The notes under the pieces: generated by a model
The model's input: the letters and a program-made list of their open reading frames with translations, nothing else
What the model was told of the DNA's origin: nothing
The model's database searches: none
Origin: Syntrophobacteraceae bacterium
GTDB lineage: Bacteria; Desulfobacterota; Syntrophobacteria; Syntrophobacterales; Syntrophobacteraceae
Length of the DNA stretch: 64,000 nt
Direction of reading: 5' to 3'
NCBI GenBank assembly: GCA_018053185.1
Contig: JAGPLX010000001.1
Location: forward strand, 21,872 to 85,871
In this document: one piece after another, positions 22,679 to 32,521 of the stretch
Numbering within the stretch: the first letter of the stretch is position 1
How the letters are laid out: each line of letters opens with the position of its first letter
Program-made: the position numbers and the translations under genes

Positions 22679-23137
22679 ATGAGACTTCAAGATTTGGCTC
22701 CGGCCAAGGGAGCAAGGCACAGCAAGAAGAGGGTCGGCCGAGGCACAGGTTCCGGCTTGGGCAAGACAGCCGGCCGGGGTTCCAAGGGCCAGAAATCCCG
22801 CTCCGGCGGAGGGACTCCCCCCTGGTTCGAGGGCGGGCAGATGCCGCTTCAACGGCGTGTTCCCAAGCGGGGGTTCACAAATATCTTTGCGGTCCGATAC
22901 AGCATCCTCAACGTGAAGGATCTACAGCGCTTCGAGTCCCTGGGATCTGTGGATATTCCCGACCTCATCCGTGCGCGTCTTGTGAAGAAAGGCAGCCCCG
23001 GAGTCAAGCTCCTGGGGCAGGGCGACATTTCATTTCCCATTCACATTCGCGTCCACAAGGCCAGCCCTTCCGCCATCAGCAAGGTCGTGGCGGCGGGAGG
23101 ACGAGTGGAACTCGTTCCCTCACCAAAAAGGACCTAA
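22679..23137 (+). CDS. rplO: 50S ribosomal protein L15
   Basis: L15 is an early assembly protein of the large subunit. The product is 152 residues from ATG 22679, beginning [20 protein letters not shown], followed by the basic Gly-rich tail [19 protein letters not shown] and the core [10 protein letters not shown]. An in-frame ATG at 22667 would add four residues; neither start has a strong ribosome-binding site, so the choice rests on the usual MRL start of the family. secY follows three bases after the stop. Confidence 0.95.
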   Translation: MRLQDLAPAKGARHSKKRVGRGTGSGLGKTAGRGSKGQKSRSGGGTPPWFEGGQMPLQRRVPKRGFTNIFAVRYSILNVKDLQRFESLGSVDIPDLIRARLVKKGSPGVKLLGQGDISFPIHIRVHKASPSAISKVVAAGGRVELVPSPKRT

Positions 23138-23140
23138 CGG

Positions 23141-24448
23141 GTGCTGACAGCTTTTCAGAATATCGGGAAAATACCGGAGCTCAAGCGTCGGATCATCACC
23201 ACACTGCTTTTGTTGGTCGTCTACCGCGTTGGAGCACACATTCCCACCCCGGGCATCAACACCGAGGCGTTGGCGGCGTTCTTCCGGGCGGCCCAGGGAA
23301 CTCTCCTTGGCCTCTTCGACATGTTTTCCGGGGGAGCTTTGAGCCAGCTTTCGGTATTTGCTTTGGGGATCATGCCCTACATCAGCTCGTCCATCATCCT
23401 GCAGCTTCTCACGGTGGTCATCCCCCATCTGGAGCGATTGAGCAAGGAGGGAGAGGCAGGCCGCCGCAAGATAACTCAATACACGCGCTACGGAACGGTG
23501 ATTCTCAGCATCATCCAGGGATTCGGTATTGCATTCGGCCTGGAGGGTATGACGGGTCCCGGGGGGGAAATGGTGGTGCTCAATCCCGGATGGGGTTTTC
23601 GCATCATCACCGTGGTCACACTCACGGCCGGAACGGCCTTCATCATGTGGCTTGGCGAGCAGATCACCGAGCGCGGCATCGGGAACGGCATTTCCTTGAT
23701 CATATTTGCGGGGATCGTGGCCGGTATTCCCAATGCCGTCATCAGCTCATTCCGACTTTTGAGCGCTGGTGAGATCTCACTGTTCGTGGCGATCCTTATC
23801 CTCATCATGATGGTGGGGGTCGTGGCATTCATTATTTTCATGGAGCGGGGCCAGCGCAGGATTCCAGTCCAGTACGCCAAGCGCGTGGTGGGCCGGCGGG
23901 TTTACGGGGGGCAAAATACACACATACCTCTGAAGATCAATACCTCCGGCGTAATTCCACCTATCTTCGCCTCTTCCATCATCATGTTCCCCGCCACGGT
24001 GGCCAACTTCATCAAGGTCCCTTGGGTCCAATCGGTGGCGAATGCCTTCGCCCCGGGTCATTGGCTCTACTCGATCACCTATGTGGGTTTTATTATCTTC
24101 TTTTGCTTCTTTTACACGGCTATCGTATTCAATCCCATTGATGTGGCCGACAACATGAAAAAATACGGAGGATTCATTCCGGGGATCCGCCCGGGAAGGC
24201 CCACAGCAGAATACATTGACAAGGTTTTGAGCCGCATCACTTTGGGTGGCGCCGTTTACGTCTCCGCAGTGTGCATTCTTCCGACCTTGTTGATTCAGAA
24301 ATTCAACGTGCCCTTCTATTTTGGTGGAACTGCTCTCCTCATCGTCATCGGTGTGGCCATGGACACCCTTGCTCAGATTGAAGCTCACATGCTCTCACGC
24401 CATTACGAAGGCTTTCTGAAGAAGGGGCGAATCCGCGGGAGGCGCTAG
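23141..24448 (+). CDS. secY: Preprotein translocase subunit SecY
   Basis: SecY is the channel subunit of the SecYEG translocon in the inner membrane. It has 435 residues with ten hydrophobic segments. The plug and pore region follows [18 protein letters not shown], and the family motif [20 protein letters not shown] lies near residue 80. The cytosolic loops contain [15 protein letters not shown] and the SecA/ribosome-binding region with [17 protein letters not shown]. The start is GTG 23141, three bases after rplO, with AAAAAGGA upstream. adk follows after 96 bases. Confidence 0.98.
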   Translation: MLTAFQNIGKIPELKRRIITTLLLLVVYRVGAHIPTPGINTEALAAFFRAAQGTLLGLFDMFSGGALSQLSVFALGIMPYISSSIILQLLTVVIPHLERLSKEGEAGRRKITQYTRYGTVILSIIQGFGIAFGLEGMTGPGGEMVVLNPGWGFRIITVVTLTAGTAFIMWLGEQITERGIGNGISLIIFAGIVAGIPNAVISSFRLLSAGEISLFVAILILIMMVGVVAFIIFMERGQRRIPVQYAKRVVGRRVYGGQNTHIPLKINTSGVIPPIFASSIIMFPATVANFIKVPWVQSVANAFAPGHWLYSITYVGFIIFFCFFYTAIVFNPIDVADNMKKYGGFIPGIRPGRPTAEYIDKVLSRITLGGAVYVSAVCILPTLLIQKFNVPFYFGGTALLIVIGVAMDTLAQIEAHMLSRHYEGFLKKGRIRGRR

Positions 24449-24544
24449 AAAATGGGGCACCTCTCAACAGACGTGTCCCGGTAGGGGGCGTCATCGTGGG
24501 AAAAAGGTTTTTTTCCGAGTGATTTTCAGAGGGGAGGAAAGACC

Positions 24545-25186
24545 ATGAACATCATCTTGCTGGGTCCACCGGGGGCAGGAAAAGGAACACAAGCCAAACG
24601 AATGATCGATCGCTACCATATTCCCCAGATTTCCACGGGGGATATGCTCCGGGCTGCCTTGAAGGATGGGACGCCCCTGGGGCTGGAGGCCAAGAAGTTC
24701 ATGGATCAAGGGGCGCTGGTTCCCGACACGGTGGTGGTGGACTTGGTGAGGGAGAGAATACAGAAGGAGGATTGCTCCAAGGGGTTCATGCTGGACGGTT
24801 TTCCCCGGAATGTGAGCCAGGCGGAGTCCCTGGACAGAATGCTCGCGGACCTGTCCAGGGGGATCGACAAGGTCGTCTATATCGAGGTTCCAAGTTCCGA
24901 GCTTCTGGCGAGGCTCACCGGCCGACGCACCTGCCGAGTCTGTGGTGCCGGCTACCATGTCCTGTTCGATCCTCCCAAGAAAGACAACGTGTGTGACAAG
25001 TGCTCCGGAGAATTGTACCAGCGGGATGACGACAATGAGGCCACGGTCTCATCCCGTCTCGAGGTCTACGAAGCACAGACCAAACCCCTGATTGACTATT
25101 ACGAGAAGCAAGGAAAACTCCTTCGAATCAACGGCCTCGGAAGTATACAGGAGATTTTTGATCGGATCGTTTCAGCCCTTGGATAG
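24545..25186 (+). CDS. adk: Adenylate kinase, zinc-lid type
   Basis: This enzyme converts AMP plus ATP to two ADP in the cytosol. It has 213 residues with the P-loop GPPGAGKGT at residues 7-15, the AMP site FMLDGFPRN, and a long LID domain. Cys130, Cys133, Cys150 and Cys153 in the LID form a Cys4 zinc site, a version common outside the enterobacteria. GGGGAGG precedes ATG 24545. The secY-adk-map-infA order is the standard one. Confidence 0.97.
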   Translation: MNIILLGPPGAGKGTQAKRMIDRYHIPQISTGDMLRAALKDGTPLGLEAKKFMDQGALVPDTVVVDLVRERIQKEDCSKGFMLDGFPRNVSQAESLDRMLADLSRGIDKVVYIEVPSSELLARLTGRRTCRVCGAGYHVLFDPPKKDNVCDKCSGELYQRDDDNEATVSSRLEVYEAQTKPLIDYYEKQGKLLRINGLGSIQEIFDRIVSALG

Positions 25187-25197
25187 AGGTAGGGGGA

Positions 25198-25947
25198 TTG
25201 ATTATCTTACGGTCTGCCAGAGAGATTGAGAAGATTCGTAAAGCCTGTTTGATCGTGGCGGAGATTCTCGAACAACTCCGAGAACACATTCAGCCCGGTG
25301 TCACTACCTGGGATCTGAATGTGCTCAGCGAGGAACTGGCAGCCAAGAGAAAAGCAAAGCCGGCCTTCAAGGGATACCACGGATTCCCTCATGCCTTGTG
25401 CACCTCGGTGAACGAGGAGATTGTGCACGGCATCCCTTCCAGGGAGAAACGACTGAAGGAAGGCGACATCATCAGCCTTGATTTTGGCGTGGTCATTGAT
25501 GGTTATTACGGGGATGCCGCTATGACCCTGCCGGTGGGGTGCGTTTCGGAAGAGGCTCGGAACCTTTGTCGGGTGGCGGAAGAAGCCTTGTATCACGGCA
25601 TCGGTCAGGCGATGGTGGCAAACCGGTTATCGGATATTTCCCATGCCATCCAGGAGTACGTGGAATCCGGGGGCTATTCCGTGGTTCGCGAATTTGTGGG
25701 CCATGGGATCGGCCAGAAGCTGCACGAGAGTCCTCAGATTCCCAACTACGGCCCTCCGGGCAAGGGAGTGAAGCTGAAGGCGGGGATGGTTTTTGCCATT
25801 GAGCCGATGATCAACCAGGGGGGGGCGGCGGTGGAGATTCTCAAGGATCAGTGGACGGCTGTCACCAGGGACCGGAGCTTGTCGGCTCACTTCGAGCACA
25901 CCGTGGCCGTTACGGAGAATGGGCCCGACATTTTGTCTCGTCCATAG
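25198..25947 (+). CDS. map: Methionine aminopeptidase type I
   Basis: This enzyme removes the initiator methionine from nascent proteins. It has 249 residues. The five metal ligands are visible in order: Asp in [18 protein letters not shown] (two Asp), His in [10 protein letters not shown], Glu in FAIEPM and Glu in HTVAVTENG. The start is TTG 25198, preceded by AGGTAGGGGG; no ATG gives the expected N-terminus [16 protein letters not shown]. It is twelve bases after adk. The promoter for the alpha block begins eight bases after its stop. Confidence 0.96.
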   Translation: MIILRSAREIEKIRKACLIVAEILEQLREHIQPGVTTWDLNVLSEELAAKRKAKPAFKGYHGFPHALCTSVNEEIVHGIPSREKRLKEGDIISLDFGVVIDGYYGDAAMTLPVGCVSEEARNLCRVAEEALYHGIGQAMVANRLSDISHAIQEYVESGGYSVVREFVGHGIGQKLHESPQIPNYGPPGKGVKLKAGMVFAIEPMINQGGAAVEILKDQWTAVTRDRSLSAHFEHTVAVTENGPDILSRP

Positions 25948-25954
25948 TTTAGGC

Positions 25955-25983
25955 TTTACAAATTGGGCTGAAGCTAATACAAT
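25955..25983 (+). promoter_or_regulatory. Promoter for infA-rpmJ-rpsM-rpsK-rpsD-rpoA-rplQ
   Basis: TTTACA (25955-25960), exactly 17 bases, then TACAAT (25978-25983), also readable as TAATACAAT, is one of the best sigma70 matches in the window. It sits in a relatively AT-rich gap between map and infA, 65 bases before the infA start. It suggests a separate transcription unit for the alpha block. Evidence is consensus only. Confidence 0.7.
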
Positions 25984-26047
25984 CTTTTGTTCCGATGAGG
26001 TTTGTGCAGGCCCATCGCAATCAGATACCAGGGAGAGGATGACAGGC

Positions 26048-26269
26048 ATGGCCAAAGAAGATTCCATAGAAGTGGAAGGGACGGTAGTAGAAACCCTGCC
26101 CAACGCCATGTTTCGCGTCGAGCTCCCCAACGGACATCGTATCCTGGCCCATATTTCCGGCAAAATGCGCATGCATTTCATCCGCATCCTCCCCGGAGAC
26201 AAGGTCACCGTGGAGCTGTCCCCCTACGACCTGACCCGAGGCCGGATTACCTACCGATCGAAATCCTAG
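26048..26269 (+). CDS. infA: Translation initiation factor IF-1
   Basis: IF-1 is an OB-fold protein that occupies the A site during initiation. It has 73 residues, beginning [20 protein letters not shown], with the conserved [20 protein letters not shown] and the end [15 protein letters not shown] 26048 matches the family start and lies nine bases after GGGAGAGG; an in-frame ATG at 26039 would add MTG. It is the first gene after the strong promoter at 25955. Confidence 0.97.
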   Translation: MAKEDSIEVEGTVVETLPNAMFRVELPNGHRILAHISGKMRMHFIRILPGDKVTVELSPYDLTRGRITYRSKS

Positions 26270-26313
26270 CCATCTCTCGTGCAAGGTGGGCAGAAAAGGA
26301 GTGAGATCAGCCT

Positions 26314-26427
26314 ATGAAAGTGCGAGCATCGGTCAAACGGATTTGTCGAAAGTGTAAGATCATAAGGCGCCATGGAACGGTGCGGGTGATTTGCGATAAC
26401 CCCAGACACAAGCAACGTCAAGGCTAG
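26314..26427 (+). CDS. rpmJ: 50S ribosomal protein L36, zinc type
   Basis: L36 is the smallest large-subunit protein. The product is 37 residues, [20 protein letters not shown] followed by [17 protein letters not shown]. Zinc ligands Cys11, Cys14, Cys27 and His32 are all present, so this is the zinc-dependent form. AAAGGAGTGAGATC precedes ATG 26314. It lies between infA and rpsM, the usual place in the alpha block. Confidence 0.97.
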   Translation: MKVRASVKRICRKCKIIRRHGTVRVICDNPRHKQRQG

Positions 26428-26442
26428 CGGGAGGAACCGACT

Positions 26443-26817
26443 TTGGCAAGAATCGCAGGAATTGACCTACCCAGAAACAAGCGAATCGAAATTGCCCTGA
26501 CCTATATTTACGGCATCGGCCGGGCAACCTCTCAGAAGATCCTGAATCAGGCCAAGGTAAACTTGGACACCAAAACCGATGATCTCACCGATGGGGAAAT
26601 CAACGCCATTCGGCAGATCATCGACTCGCAATACAAGGTCGAGGGAGACCTCCGCACAGAGGTCTCCATGAATATCAAACGACTCATGGATCTTGGCTGT
26701 TACCGCGGACTTCGGCACAGACGCGGCCTCCCTGTCCGGGGGCAACGGACCCACACCAACGCACGCACCAGGAAGGGTCCTCGCAGATCTGTCATCGGTA
26801 AGCGCAAAAAAGCCTGA
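26443..26817 (+). CDS. rpsM: 30S ribosomal protein S13
   Basis: S13 sits at the top of the 30S head and bridges to L5. It has 124 residues, beginning (M)[20 protein letters not shown], with the helix-two-turn-helix region [15 protein letters not shown] and the basic tail [17 protein letters not shown] that reaches the P-site tRNA. The start is TTG 26443, with GGGAGGAACC upstream. rpsK starts 12 bases later. Confidence 0.97.
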   Translation: MARIAGIDLPRNKRIEIALTYIYGIGRATSQKILNQAKVNLDTKTDDLTDGEINAIRQIIDSQYKVEGDLRTEVSMNIKRLMDLGCYRGLRHRRGLPVRGQRTHTNARTRKGPRRSVIGKRKKA

Positions 26818-26829
26818 TGGGGAGGATAT

Positions 26830-27222
26830 ATGGCAAGGGAAAAGGCTGGGGCCAGGAAGAAAAAGGAACGTAAGAACATCCAGAACGGCATCGCTCATAT
26901 CCGTTCGACGTTCAACAATACTATCGTGACCATCACGGATGCGAGCGGAAATGCCGTTGCGTGGGCCAGCGCGGGAAGCCAGGGGTTCAAAGGTTCCCGG
27001 AAAAGTACCCCGTTTGCCGCGCAGGTGGCCGCCGAGAATGCGGGGAAAAGAGCAATGGAACACGGAGTCCAGAACCTGGAAGTTTATGTCAAGGGGCCGG
27101 GGTCCGGGCGGGAAGCGGCCCTGCGTGCCCTCCAGGCATCCGGGTTCAACATCACCATCATTAAAGACGTCACCCCGATTCCTCACAATGGTTGCCGACC
27201 CCCCAAGCGGCGTCGAGTTTGA
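26830..27222 (+). CDS. rpsK: 30S ribosomal protein S11
   Basis: S11 forms part of the platform near the Shine-Dalgarno helix. It has 130 residues. [20 protein letters not shown] near residue 26 and the C-terminal [17 protein letters not shown] are both diagnostic, the latter containing the NG pair often converted to isoaspartate. GGGGAGGATAT precedes ATG 26830. A 72-base gap leads to rpsD. Confidence 0.98.
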   Translation: MAREKAGARKKKERKNIQNGIAHIRSTFNNTIVTITDASGNAVAWASAGSQGFKGSRKSTPFAAQVAAENAGKRAMEHGVQNLEVYVKGPGSGREAALRALQASGFNITIIKDVTPIPHNGCRPPKRRRV

Positions 27223-27294
27223 TGGATCGGCATCCGTCAAACCACTGGAACACGAGGATGCTCCACTAGTTCGTTCCAAAAAGGAGGAACTGCC

Positions 27295-27921
27295 TTGGCT
27301 CGCTACACTGGTTTCAACTGCCGAATCTGCCGCCGTGAAATGACGAAACTGTACCTGAAGGGTGACCGCTGTTACACGGACAAGTGTGCCGTGGAACGGC
27401 GCAATTACCCTCCGGGACAGCACGGGCAATCCCGCGGAAAGTTATCGGATTATGGCCTCCAGCTCCGTGAAAAGCAGAAAATCCGCAGGATGTACGGCCT
27501 CGGGGAGAAACAATTCAAGAGCTACTTCAAAGAAGCAGACAGGCAAAAAGGGGTGACGGGTACCAACTTTTTGGTTCTTCTCGAACGTCGATTGGACAAC
27601 ACCGTTTACCGCCTTGGGTTCGCCAACTCACGAGATCAGGCTCGACAGCTGGTCCGCCACGGCCACGTGCTGGTCAACGGCAAGCGGGTGGACATCCCCT
27701 CTTATCTGCTGCGCCCTGGGGACACTATTGCCATCGCCGAAAAGAGCCGAACGGTCCCTGTCATCAACGAAGCACTGGAAGCGGTCCCGCGGCGAGGGCT
27801 CCCTCCTTGGTTGGAACTGGACAAAGCAAGGTATGAGGGGGTCTTCAAGGCCTATCCGACCCGAGATGACATGAATCTTCCCGTGCAAGAGCAGCTGGTG
27901 GTGGAATTCTATTCCAAGTAA
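27295..27921 (+). CDS. rpsD: 30S ribosomal protein S4, zinc type
   Basis: S4 nucleates 30S assembly and in E. coli represses the alpha operon. It has 208 residues. The N-terminal zinc site is intact at Cys9, Cys12, Cys26 and Cys31, and the S4 RNA-binding domain has [20 protein letters not shown]. The start is TTG 27295 with AAAGGAGG eight bases upstream. The zinc forms of S4, S14 and L36 all occur here together. Confidence 0.97.
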   Translation: MARYTGFNCRICRREMTKLYLKGDRCYTDKCAVERRNYPPGQHGQSRGKLSDYGLQLREKQKIRRMYGLGEKQFKSYFKEADRQKGVTGTNFLVLLERRLDNTVYRLGFANSRDQARQLVRHGHVLVNGKRVDIPSYLLRPGDTIAIAEKSRTVPVINEALEAVPRRGLPPWLELDKARYEGVFKAYPTRDDMNLPVQEQLVVEFYSK

Positions 27922-28052
27922 AACCACGCGGATCGACACCACTGTTCCACGAAGACCATCCCGAGGGCGGCAGGGTGTCCATGAGCGTTTCTTCTTTCAC
28001 CTCAATACAGAAGGCGATTGTATCGACAATCATCTTTGGATGGGGATACAAT

Positions 28053-29060
28053 ATGCAAAGAAATTGGCGCGAACTGATCAAACCAAAGCGCTTGGAAGTT
28101 GAAACCAAAGACCAGCCCAACAATTATGCCAAATTCGTTTGTGAACCCCTTGAACGGGGATACGGGGTCACTTTGGGCAATGCACTGCGTCGAGTCCTTC
28201 TGTCCTCCCTCCAGGGCTCAGCCATCACCAGTGTCAAGATTGATGGGGTCCTGCACGAGTTTTCCACCATCACCGGCGTCCTGGAAGATGTCACCGATGT
28301 CATCCTGAACCTCAAGGAAGTGCGCCTCAAGATGCATGGGGAGGGTACCAGGGTGGTGGTGATCGAAAAGCAGGGGGAGGGAGATGTTACCGCCGCCGAC
28401 ATCCACGGGGACTCCCACGTCGAGGTCATGAATTCCGACCGGCATATCTGCACCCTGGCCAAAGACGCCAAACTTCGGATGGAACTCACCGTCAAGAGCG
28501 GCAAAGGTTATGTCCCCGCCGATCACAACACGGACGAGAACATGCCCATCGGCACCATCCCCATGGATGCCGTCTTTTCTCCCGTTCGCAAGGTAAGCTA
28601 CAACGTGACCCAGGCTCGAGTGGGGCAGATCACCGACTACGACAGGCTCACCATGGAGATCTGGACCGACGGCAGCGTTAAACCCGACGACGCTTTGGCA
28701 TACGCCGCAAAGATCCTCAAGGACCAGCTGACCATCTTCATCAATTTCGAGGAGGGGCTGGAGACAACACCGGAAGAGATCCTCATGGAACCGACCTTCA
28801 ACGAGAATCTCTTCCGCAGCGTGGACGAACTCGAGCTGTCGGTTCGTTCAGCCAATTGCCTGAAAAACGCGGACATACGTTACATCGGAGAGCTGGTTCA
28901 GAAGACCGAAGCGGAGATGCTCAAAACCAAGAACTTCGGCCGAAAATCTCTCAATGAGATCAAGGAAATTCTTGCGGAAATGGGGCTCACACTGGGGATG
29001 AAATACGACAACTTCCCAACCCGGGAAGAGATCGAACGCAGAAGAAAGGAACAGGAATAG
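28053..29060 (+). CDS. rpoA: DNA-directed RNA polymerase subunit alpha
   Basis: The alpha subunit dimerises to nucleate polymerase assembly, and its C-terminal domain binds UP elements and activators. It has 335 residues from ATG 28053: the N-terminal domain has [20 protein letters not shown] and [20 protein letters not shown], a linker follows, and the C-terminal domain has [20 protein letters not shown] and [20 protein letters not shown]. The frame is open to 27975, but those 26 residues are not part of the family. GGGGATACAAT supplies the ribosome-binding site. Confidence 0.98.
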   Translation: MQRNWRELIKPKRLEVETKDQPNNYAKFVCEPLERGYGVTLGNALRRVLLSSLQGSAITSVKIDGVLHEFSTITGVLEDVTDVILNLKEVRLKMHGEGTRVVVIEKQGEGDVTAADIHGDSHVEVMNSDRHICTLAKDAKLRMELTVKSGKGYVPADHNTDENMPIGTIPMDAVFSPVRKVSYNVTQARVGQITDYDRLTMEIWTDGSVKPDDALAYAAKILKDQLTIFINFEEGLETTPEEILMEPTFNENLFRSVDELELSVRSANCLKNADIRYIGELVQKTEAEMLKTKNFGRKSLNEIKEILAEMGLTLGMKYDNFPTREEIERRRKEQE

Positions 29061-29062
29061 CC

Positions 29063-29515
29063 ATGCGCCACGGGGTCTCCGGCAGGAAACTCAACCGAAC
29101 GACGAGCCATCGGTCTGCCATGTTCCGAAACATGGTGACATCCCTGTTGCAACATGAACGGATTTGCACAACGGTTCAGAAGGCGAAGGAGCTGCGCCGC
29201 TGGGCGGATTGGATGATCACCCTGGGGAAAAGGGGAGATCTCCATGCCCGACGCCAGGCCTTGGCGACAATTCGGACCAAGAATGTCGTCCACAAGCTTT
29301 TCACCCAGCTGGCTCCCCGTTATCAGAATCGCCCCGGGGGCTACACCCGCATCGTCAAGGCTGGATACCGGAGGGGAGACGCAGCGCCCATGTGCATTGT
29401 GGAATTGATGACCGACGTCAAGGATGACCGCAAGAAGGCAAAACCGAAGACCAAGAAAGTGCTTTCTGAAACCAAACCGGCACCTGCCTCCCTCCCCACC
29501 GACGGGGAGTCATGA
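29063..29515 (+). CDS. rplQ: 50S ribosomal protein L17
   Basis: L17 lies near the tunnel exit. The product is 150 residues, longer than the core family because of a charged C-terminal tail rich in Lys and Pro ([17 protein letters not shown]). The core is canonical: [20 protein letters not shown] then [20 protein letters not shown] and [20 protein letters not shown]. It starts two bases after the rpoA stop and is the last gene of the ribosomal supercluster. Confidence 0.97.
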   Translation: MRHGVSGRKLNRTTSHRSAMFRNMVTSLLQHERICTTVQKAKELRRWADWMITLGKRGDLHARRQALATIRTKNVVHKLFTQLAPRYQNRPGGYTRIVKAGYRRGDAAPMCIVELMTDVKDDRKKAKPKTKKVLSETKPAPASLPTDGES

Positions 29516-29547
29516 TTCCAGCTCGAGGTTGTCGGGATACATTCCCT

Positions 29548-29582
29548 AAACAGACAACCCGCTTTCGGCGGGTTGTCTGTTT
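29548..29582 (+). terminator. Intrinsic terminator after rplQ
   Basis: CAGACAACCCGC (29551-29562) pairs perfectly with GCGGGTTGTCTG (29568-29579); adding the flanking AAA/TTT gives a 15-bp stem with a five-base loop. It ends the ribosomal cluster. The symmetrical A/T flanks mean it could also stop the convergent gene at 29658-29876. Confidence 0.9.
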
Positions 29583-29657
29583 AGGATTCTACTGCTGTCC
29601 AAGGGTTTCGGAGCCGGGCCGGAGGCGCTTTCGTCGCTTGGGCGGAGCGCCTCTCTC

Positions 29658-29876
29658 TCAGGGAGCGGGCTCTTCCTCTTTCTGATAGTACTGAGCACAG
29701 TCCCTGCAGGTGAAACCGCTCCACATGGCTTTGGCAGCCCTGTCCAGGCAAATATCGTAGTTCTGGCAGGCGAAATTGCGGACTCCCTTGCCTTCCTTGC
29801 ACATGGCGGGGCCGAGAACCTTGCCGTTCCTGTCCGATTGGGCCCCATGTCCACGACACACTCTCTCTTTCGGCAT
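29658..29876 (-). CDS. Small Cys-rich protein of unknown function
   Basis: The product is 72 residues with six cysteines (7, 26, 37, 43, 57, 60). The second half, CQNYDICLDRAAKAMWSGF then TCRDC, has a C-x5-C ... C-x2-C pattern that could bind zinc or an Fe-S centre. I recall similar short Cys motifs in proteins of sulfate-reducing bacteria, but that is memory, not a search. GGAGTGAGCGGGT before ATG 29876 is a good ribosome-binding site and an AT-rich promoter region lies upstream. No signal peptide or membrane segment is visible. It converges on rplQ and is likely a separate single-gene unit. Confidence 0.75.
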   Translation of the reverse strand: MPKERVCRGHGAQSDRNGKVLGPAMCKEGKGVRNFACQNYDICLDRAAKAMWSGFTCRDCAQYYQKEEEPAP

Positions 29877-29939
29877 ACCCGCTCACTCCTCAGTATGGTT
29901 GGAAGCATCGAGTGGGGTCATGAAATTCCAAACCCTGTA

Positions 29940-29968
29940 TTATTAAACATTTGAACATCAAAAATCAA
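29940..29968 (-). promoter_or_regulatory. Possible promoter for the Cys-rich gene
   Basis: On the minus strand TTGATT (29968-29963), 17 bases, then TAATAA (29945-29940) lies about 65 bases before ATG 29876. The surrounding 29921-29985 is clearly AT-rich in a GC-rich region. Confidence 0.45.
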
Positions 29969-30100
29969 TGATACCTCAATAATGGAGGATGGTCGAATCC
30001 CCTTTCCGTACCGCCCCTACCCCCATCGGCAAGCGGTTCGGATCCCTCTAAAAATTTATCCCCTTTTTTGGTTTGTCCATTTCAAGGAAAAAGAAAACCC

Positions 30101-31054
30101 ATGGATGAATCCCGAAAGCATCTGATTTCCACCTTGGGCATGCTCCTCGGCCTTGGGCTTTTCCTCTGGGCCGGCCTGCAGATGAGCCGAAAGATCGAAC
30201 CCTATTGGACTTGGTTTTATTGCTTCGCATGGTGGAGTTTCATCCTTTTCTCCCAGTCGCTATTGCACCGCAGAGGCGCCCAGTCTCTGCTTTTCGAACA
30301 ACCCGGCAGGTTTTTCCTCCTCGCATTCTTTTCCATTAGCCTCTGGCTTGTCTTCGAGGTCTGGAACTTCCGTCTGAACAACTGGGAATACCACAACGTA
30401 CCCGGTCAAATCACTGCCCGATGGCTTGGTTATGCCATCTCATTCGCAACGGTTGTGCCAGGGCTCTTCACCATGGAGCATCTTCTGGACCATTTCGGGG
30501 TCTTCGGTTCTCTTCAAACTGCGGGAAGAGCACCCAATGAGCGATTCGACGGATGTCTCTTCTGGACAGGGGCGATCCTTCTGCTGCTCCCCCTGATTTG
30601 GCCACGATTCTTTTTCCCTCTTGTCTGGGGGGGATTCGTTCTGTTGTTGGAGCCAGTCAATTACCGCCTTGGAGCACCCTCACTTCTTCGACAGTGGCGG
30701 GAAGGATCCTCACGCAAGGTCTTCCTTCTCCTCCTGTCGGGCTTGTTGTGTGGCCTTCTTTGGGAGTTCTGGAACTTTTGGGCCGGGTCCAGATGGCGGT
30801 ACACCATCCCTTATGTGGGCTGGTTCAAAATCTTTGAAATGCCCGTTCTAGGTTTTCTCGGCTTTCCCCCGTTTGCCCTCGAATGCTACGGGATGGCGGG
30901 CAGTTTTCTCCTTCTCTTCGAGAGAATCCGGGAACAGAGATCCCCATCCAGGCGATTTTACTTGCAACTCCTTTTTCTGACGGGAATGATTGCTTTTGAT
31001 CTTTTGGTTTTTTATGGGATCGACCATTATACTGTGGCCGCCTATTCCAGGTGA
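30101..31054 (+). CDS. Multi-pass membrane protein with internal repeat, unknown function
   Basis: The product has 317 residues with roughly eight to nine hydrophobic segments and almost no soluble domain, so it is an inner-membrane protein. Two similar aromatic-acidic motifs occur about 136 residues apart: FEVWNFRLNNWEY (85-97) and WEFWNFWAGSRWRY (221-234), each at the end of a membrane segment. The second is followed by FEMPVLGFLGFPPFALECY. Paired Glu and Trp residues inside the membrane suggest a repeated fold with a buried polar site. ATG 30101 has CAAGGAAAAAG upstream; an earlier start at 30068 lacks one. I do not recognise a named family. rimO begins 54 bases downstream on the same strand. 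Confidence 0.8.
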   Translation: MDESRKHLISTLGMLLGLGLFLWAGLQMSRKIEPYWTWFYCFAWWSFILFSQSLLHRRGAQSLLFEQPGRFFLLAFFSISLWLVFEVWNFRLNNWEYHNVPGQITARWLGYAISFATVVPGLFTMEHLLDHFGVFGSLQTAGRAPNERFDGCLFWTGAILLLLPLIWPRFFFPLVWGGFVLLLEPVNYRLGAPSLLRQWREGSSRKVFLLLLSGLLCGLLWEFWNFWAGSRWRYTIPYVGWFKIFEMPVLGFLGFPPFALECYGMAGSFLLLFERIREQRSPSRRFYLQLLFLTGMIAFDLLVFYGIDHYTVAAYSR

Positions 31055-31108
31055 ACCATCGAGATATACAACCCTTGCCTTACAGGACGACTACATGGAG
31101 TCAACAAG

Positions 31109-32446
31109 GTGAATTCTCCAGCTTCTCTCATCAGCTTTGGCTGCGCGAAGAACCTGGTGGACAGCGAAATCATGGTCGCCCAGTTACTGCGCTCGGGCTA
31201 TTGCATGACCGAGGACCCCGCTGAGGCTTCCGTGGTGGTGGTCAATACCTGTGGTTTCCTGCTAAGCGCCGTGGAAGAAGGGGTCCAGTCTATTTTGGAG
31301 ATGGTGGAATGCAAATCGTCGGGCCCCTGCAAATGCCTCATTGTGACCGGATGCATGGTCCAGCGCTATGGAAAGAAGCTTGCGGCACTCCTTCCCGAGG
31401 TGGATCTCTTCCTGGGAACCTCTCATTGCCATCGGCTGGCGGAGATCCTGGTAGAATGGCAAGCGGGAAACGAACGGCGAGTCTGGCTTGCCGCGCCCCG
31501 GCATCTTTTGGACGCTGATACTCCACGCACCCGCTCCACCCCCTCACACACCGCCTATCTCAAAATCGCCGAAGGGTGCGGTAATTCCTGCTCCTTTTGC
31601 CTGATCCCCCATTTGAGGGGCCCATATCGAAGCCGCACTATCCCGGACCTGGTGCGGGAAGCCGAAATGATGGTGTCGGAAGGGGTCAAGGAAATCAACC
31701 TGATCGCACAAGACACTGCATCCTTCGGCATGGACCGGGAGGGATCCCCCCAGCTCATCCCGCTTCTCGAGTCCATGGAAAGGCTACCGGGACCTCTGTG
31801 GATCAGGCTCCTTTACTCATATCCGGATCGAGTGACGGACGATCTGCTGGACTGGATGGCGCAATCGGAGAAAATCGTCCCCTACCTGGACATCCCGATC
31901 CAGCACAGTTCCATGAAGGTGCTAGAAAAGATGCGGACAAACGGGTCCAGGGGCGATCCCCGGGATCTCATCAGCCGCATTCGATCAAAGATGCCTTCCA
32001 TCTCGCTAAGGACCTCCCTCATGGTGGGATTTCCCGGGGAAACAGAAGCGGATTTTCAGGACCTCCTCGAATTTCTGCAGGAGGCTCAGTTTGACCATCT
32101 CGGAGTGTTCGCCTTTTCCCCGGAACCGGGCACCGCAGCCGCCCGGTATCACGGCCAGTTGGACGATGCGATCAAGGAGGAGAGGAGACGCATCCTCCTG
32201 GAACACCAGCAGGAGATCTCTCGTCGCCGTCTGGAACGCCTGGTTGGTCAGGTGTTCCCTGTGTTGGTGGAGGGCTATCACCCGGAGACCAACCTTTTGC
32301 TTTGCGGGCGGCTGGCCACACAGGCACCGGAGGTAGATGGCGGGGTTCTCATCACCAAGGGGCTCGGTATTCCAGGGGAGTTTGCCAGAGCCAGGATCAC
32401 CACAGCTCACCCCTATGATCTGGAGGCCGAACTGCTCCCTTTCTGA
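31109..32446 (+). CDS. rimO: Ribosomal protein S12 methylthiotransferase RimO
   Basis: This radical-SAM enzyme adds a methylthio group to an Asp of ribosomal protein S12. It has 445 residues. The N-terminal methylthiotransferase domain supplies three Cys (ISFGCAKNLVDSE, VNTCGF, VTGCMVQRYG) for the auxiliary cluster. The radical-SAM motif EGCGNSCSFCLIPHLRG (CxxxCxxC) lies near residue 155, and a C-terminal TRAM domain ends the protein. ATHPYDLEAELLP-type endings and the SFGCAKNLVD start distinguish RimO from MiaB. The start is GTG 31109 with GGAG nine bases upstream. Confidence 0.95.
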   Translation: MNSPASLISFGCAKNLVDSEIMVAQLLRSGYCMTEDPAEASVVVVNTCGFLLSAVEEGVQSILEMVECKSSGPCKCLIVTGCMVQRYGKKLAALLPEVDLFLGTSHCHRLAEILVEWQAGNERRVWLAAPRHLLDADTPRTRSTPSHTAYLKIAEGCGNSCSFCLIPHLRGPYRSRTIPDLVREAEMMVSEGVKEINLIAQDTASFGMDREGSPQLIPLLESMERLPGPLWIRLLYSYPDRVTDDLLDWMAQSEKIVPYLDIPIQHSSMKVLEKMRTNGSRGDPRDLISRIRSKMPSISLRTSLMVGFPGETEADFQDLLEFLQEAQFDHLGVFAFSPEPGTAAARYHGQLDDAIKEERRRILLEHQQEISRRRLERLVGQVFPVLVEGYHPETNLLLCGRLATQAPEVDGGVLITKGLGIPGEFARARITTAHPYDLEAELLPF

Positions 32447-32521
32447 GGCCAGAAAGGGGTCTCCCCGATTTTTTGTGGCACAAGTGCCGGAACATCGCCC
32501 GGACCGCGCCCCGAAAACGCT

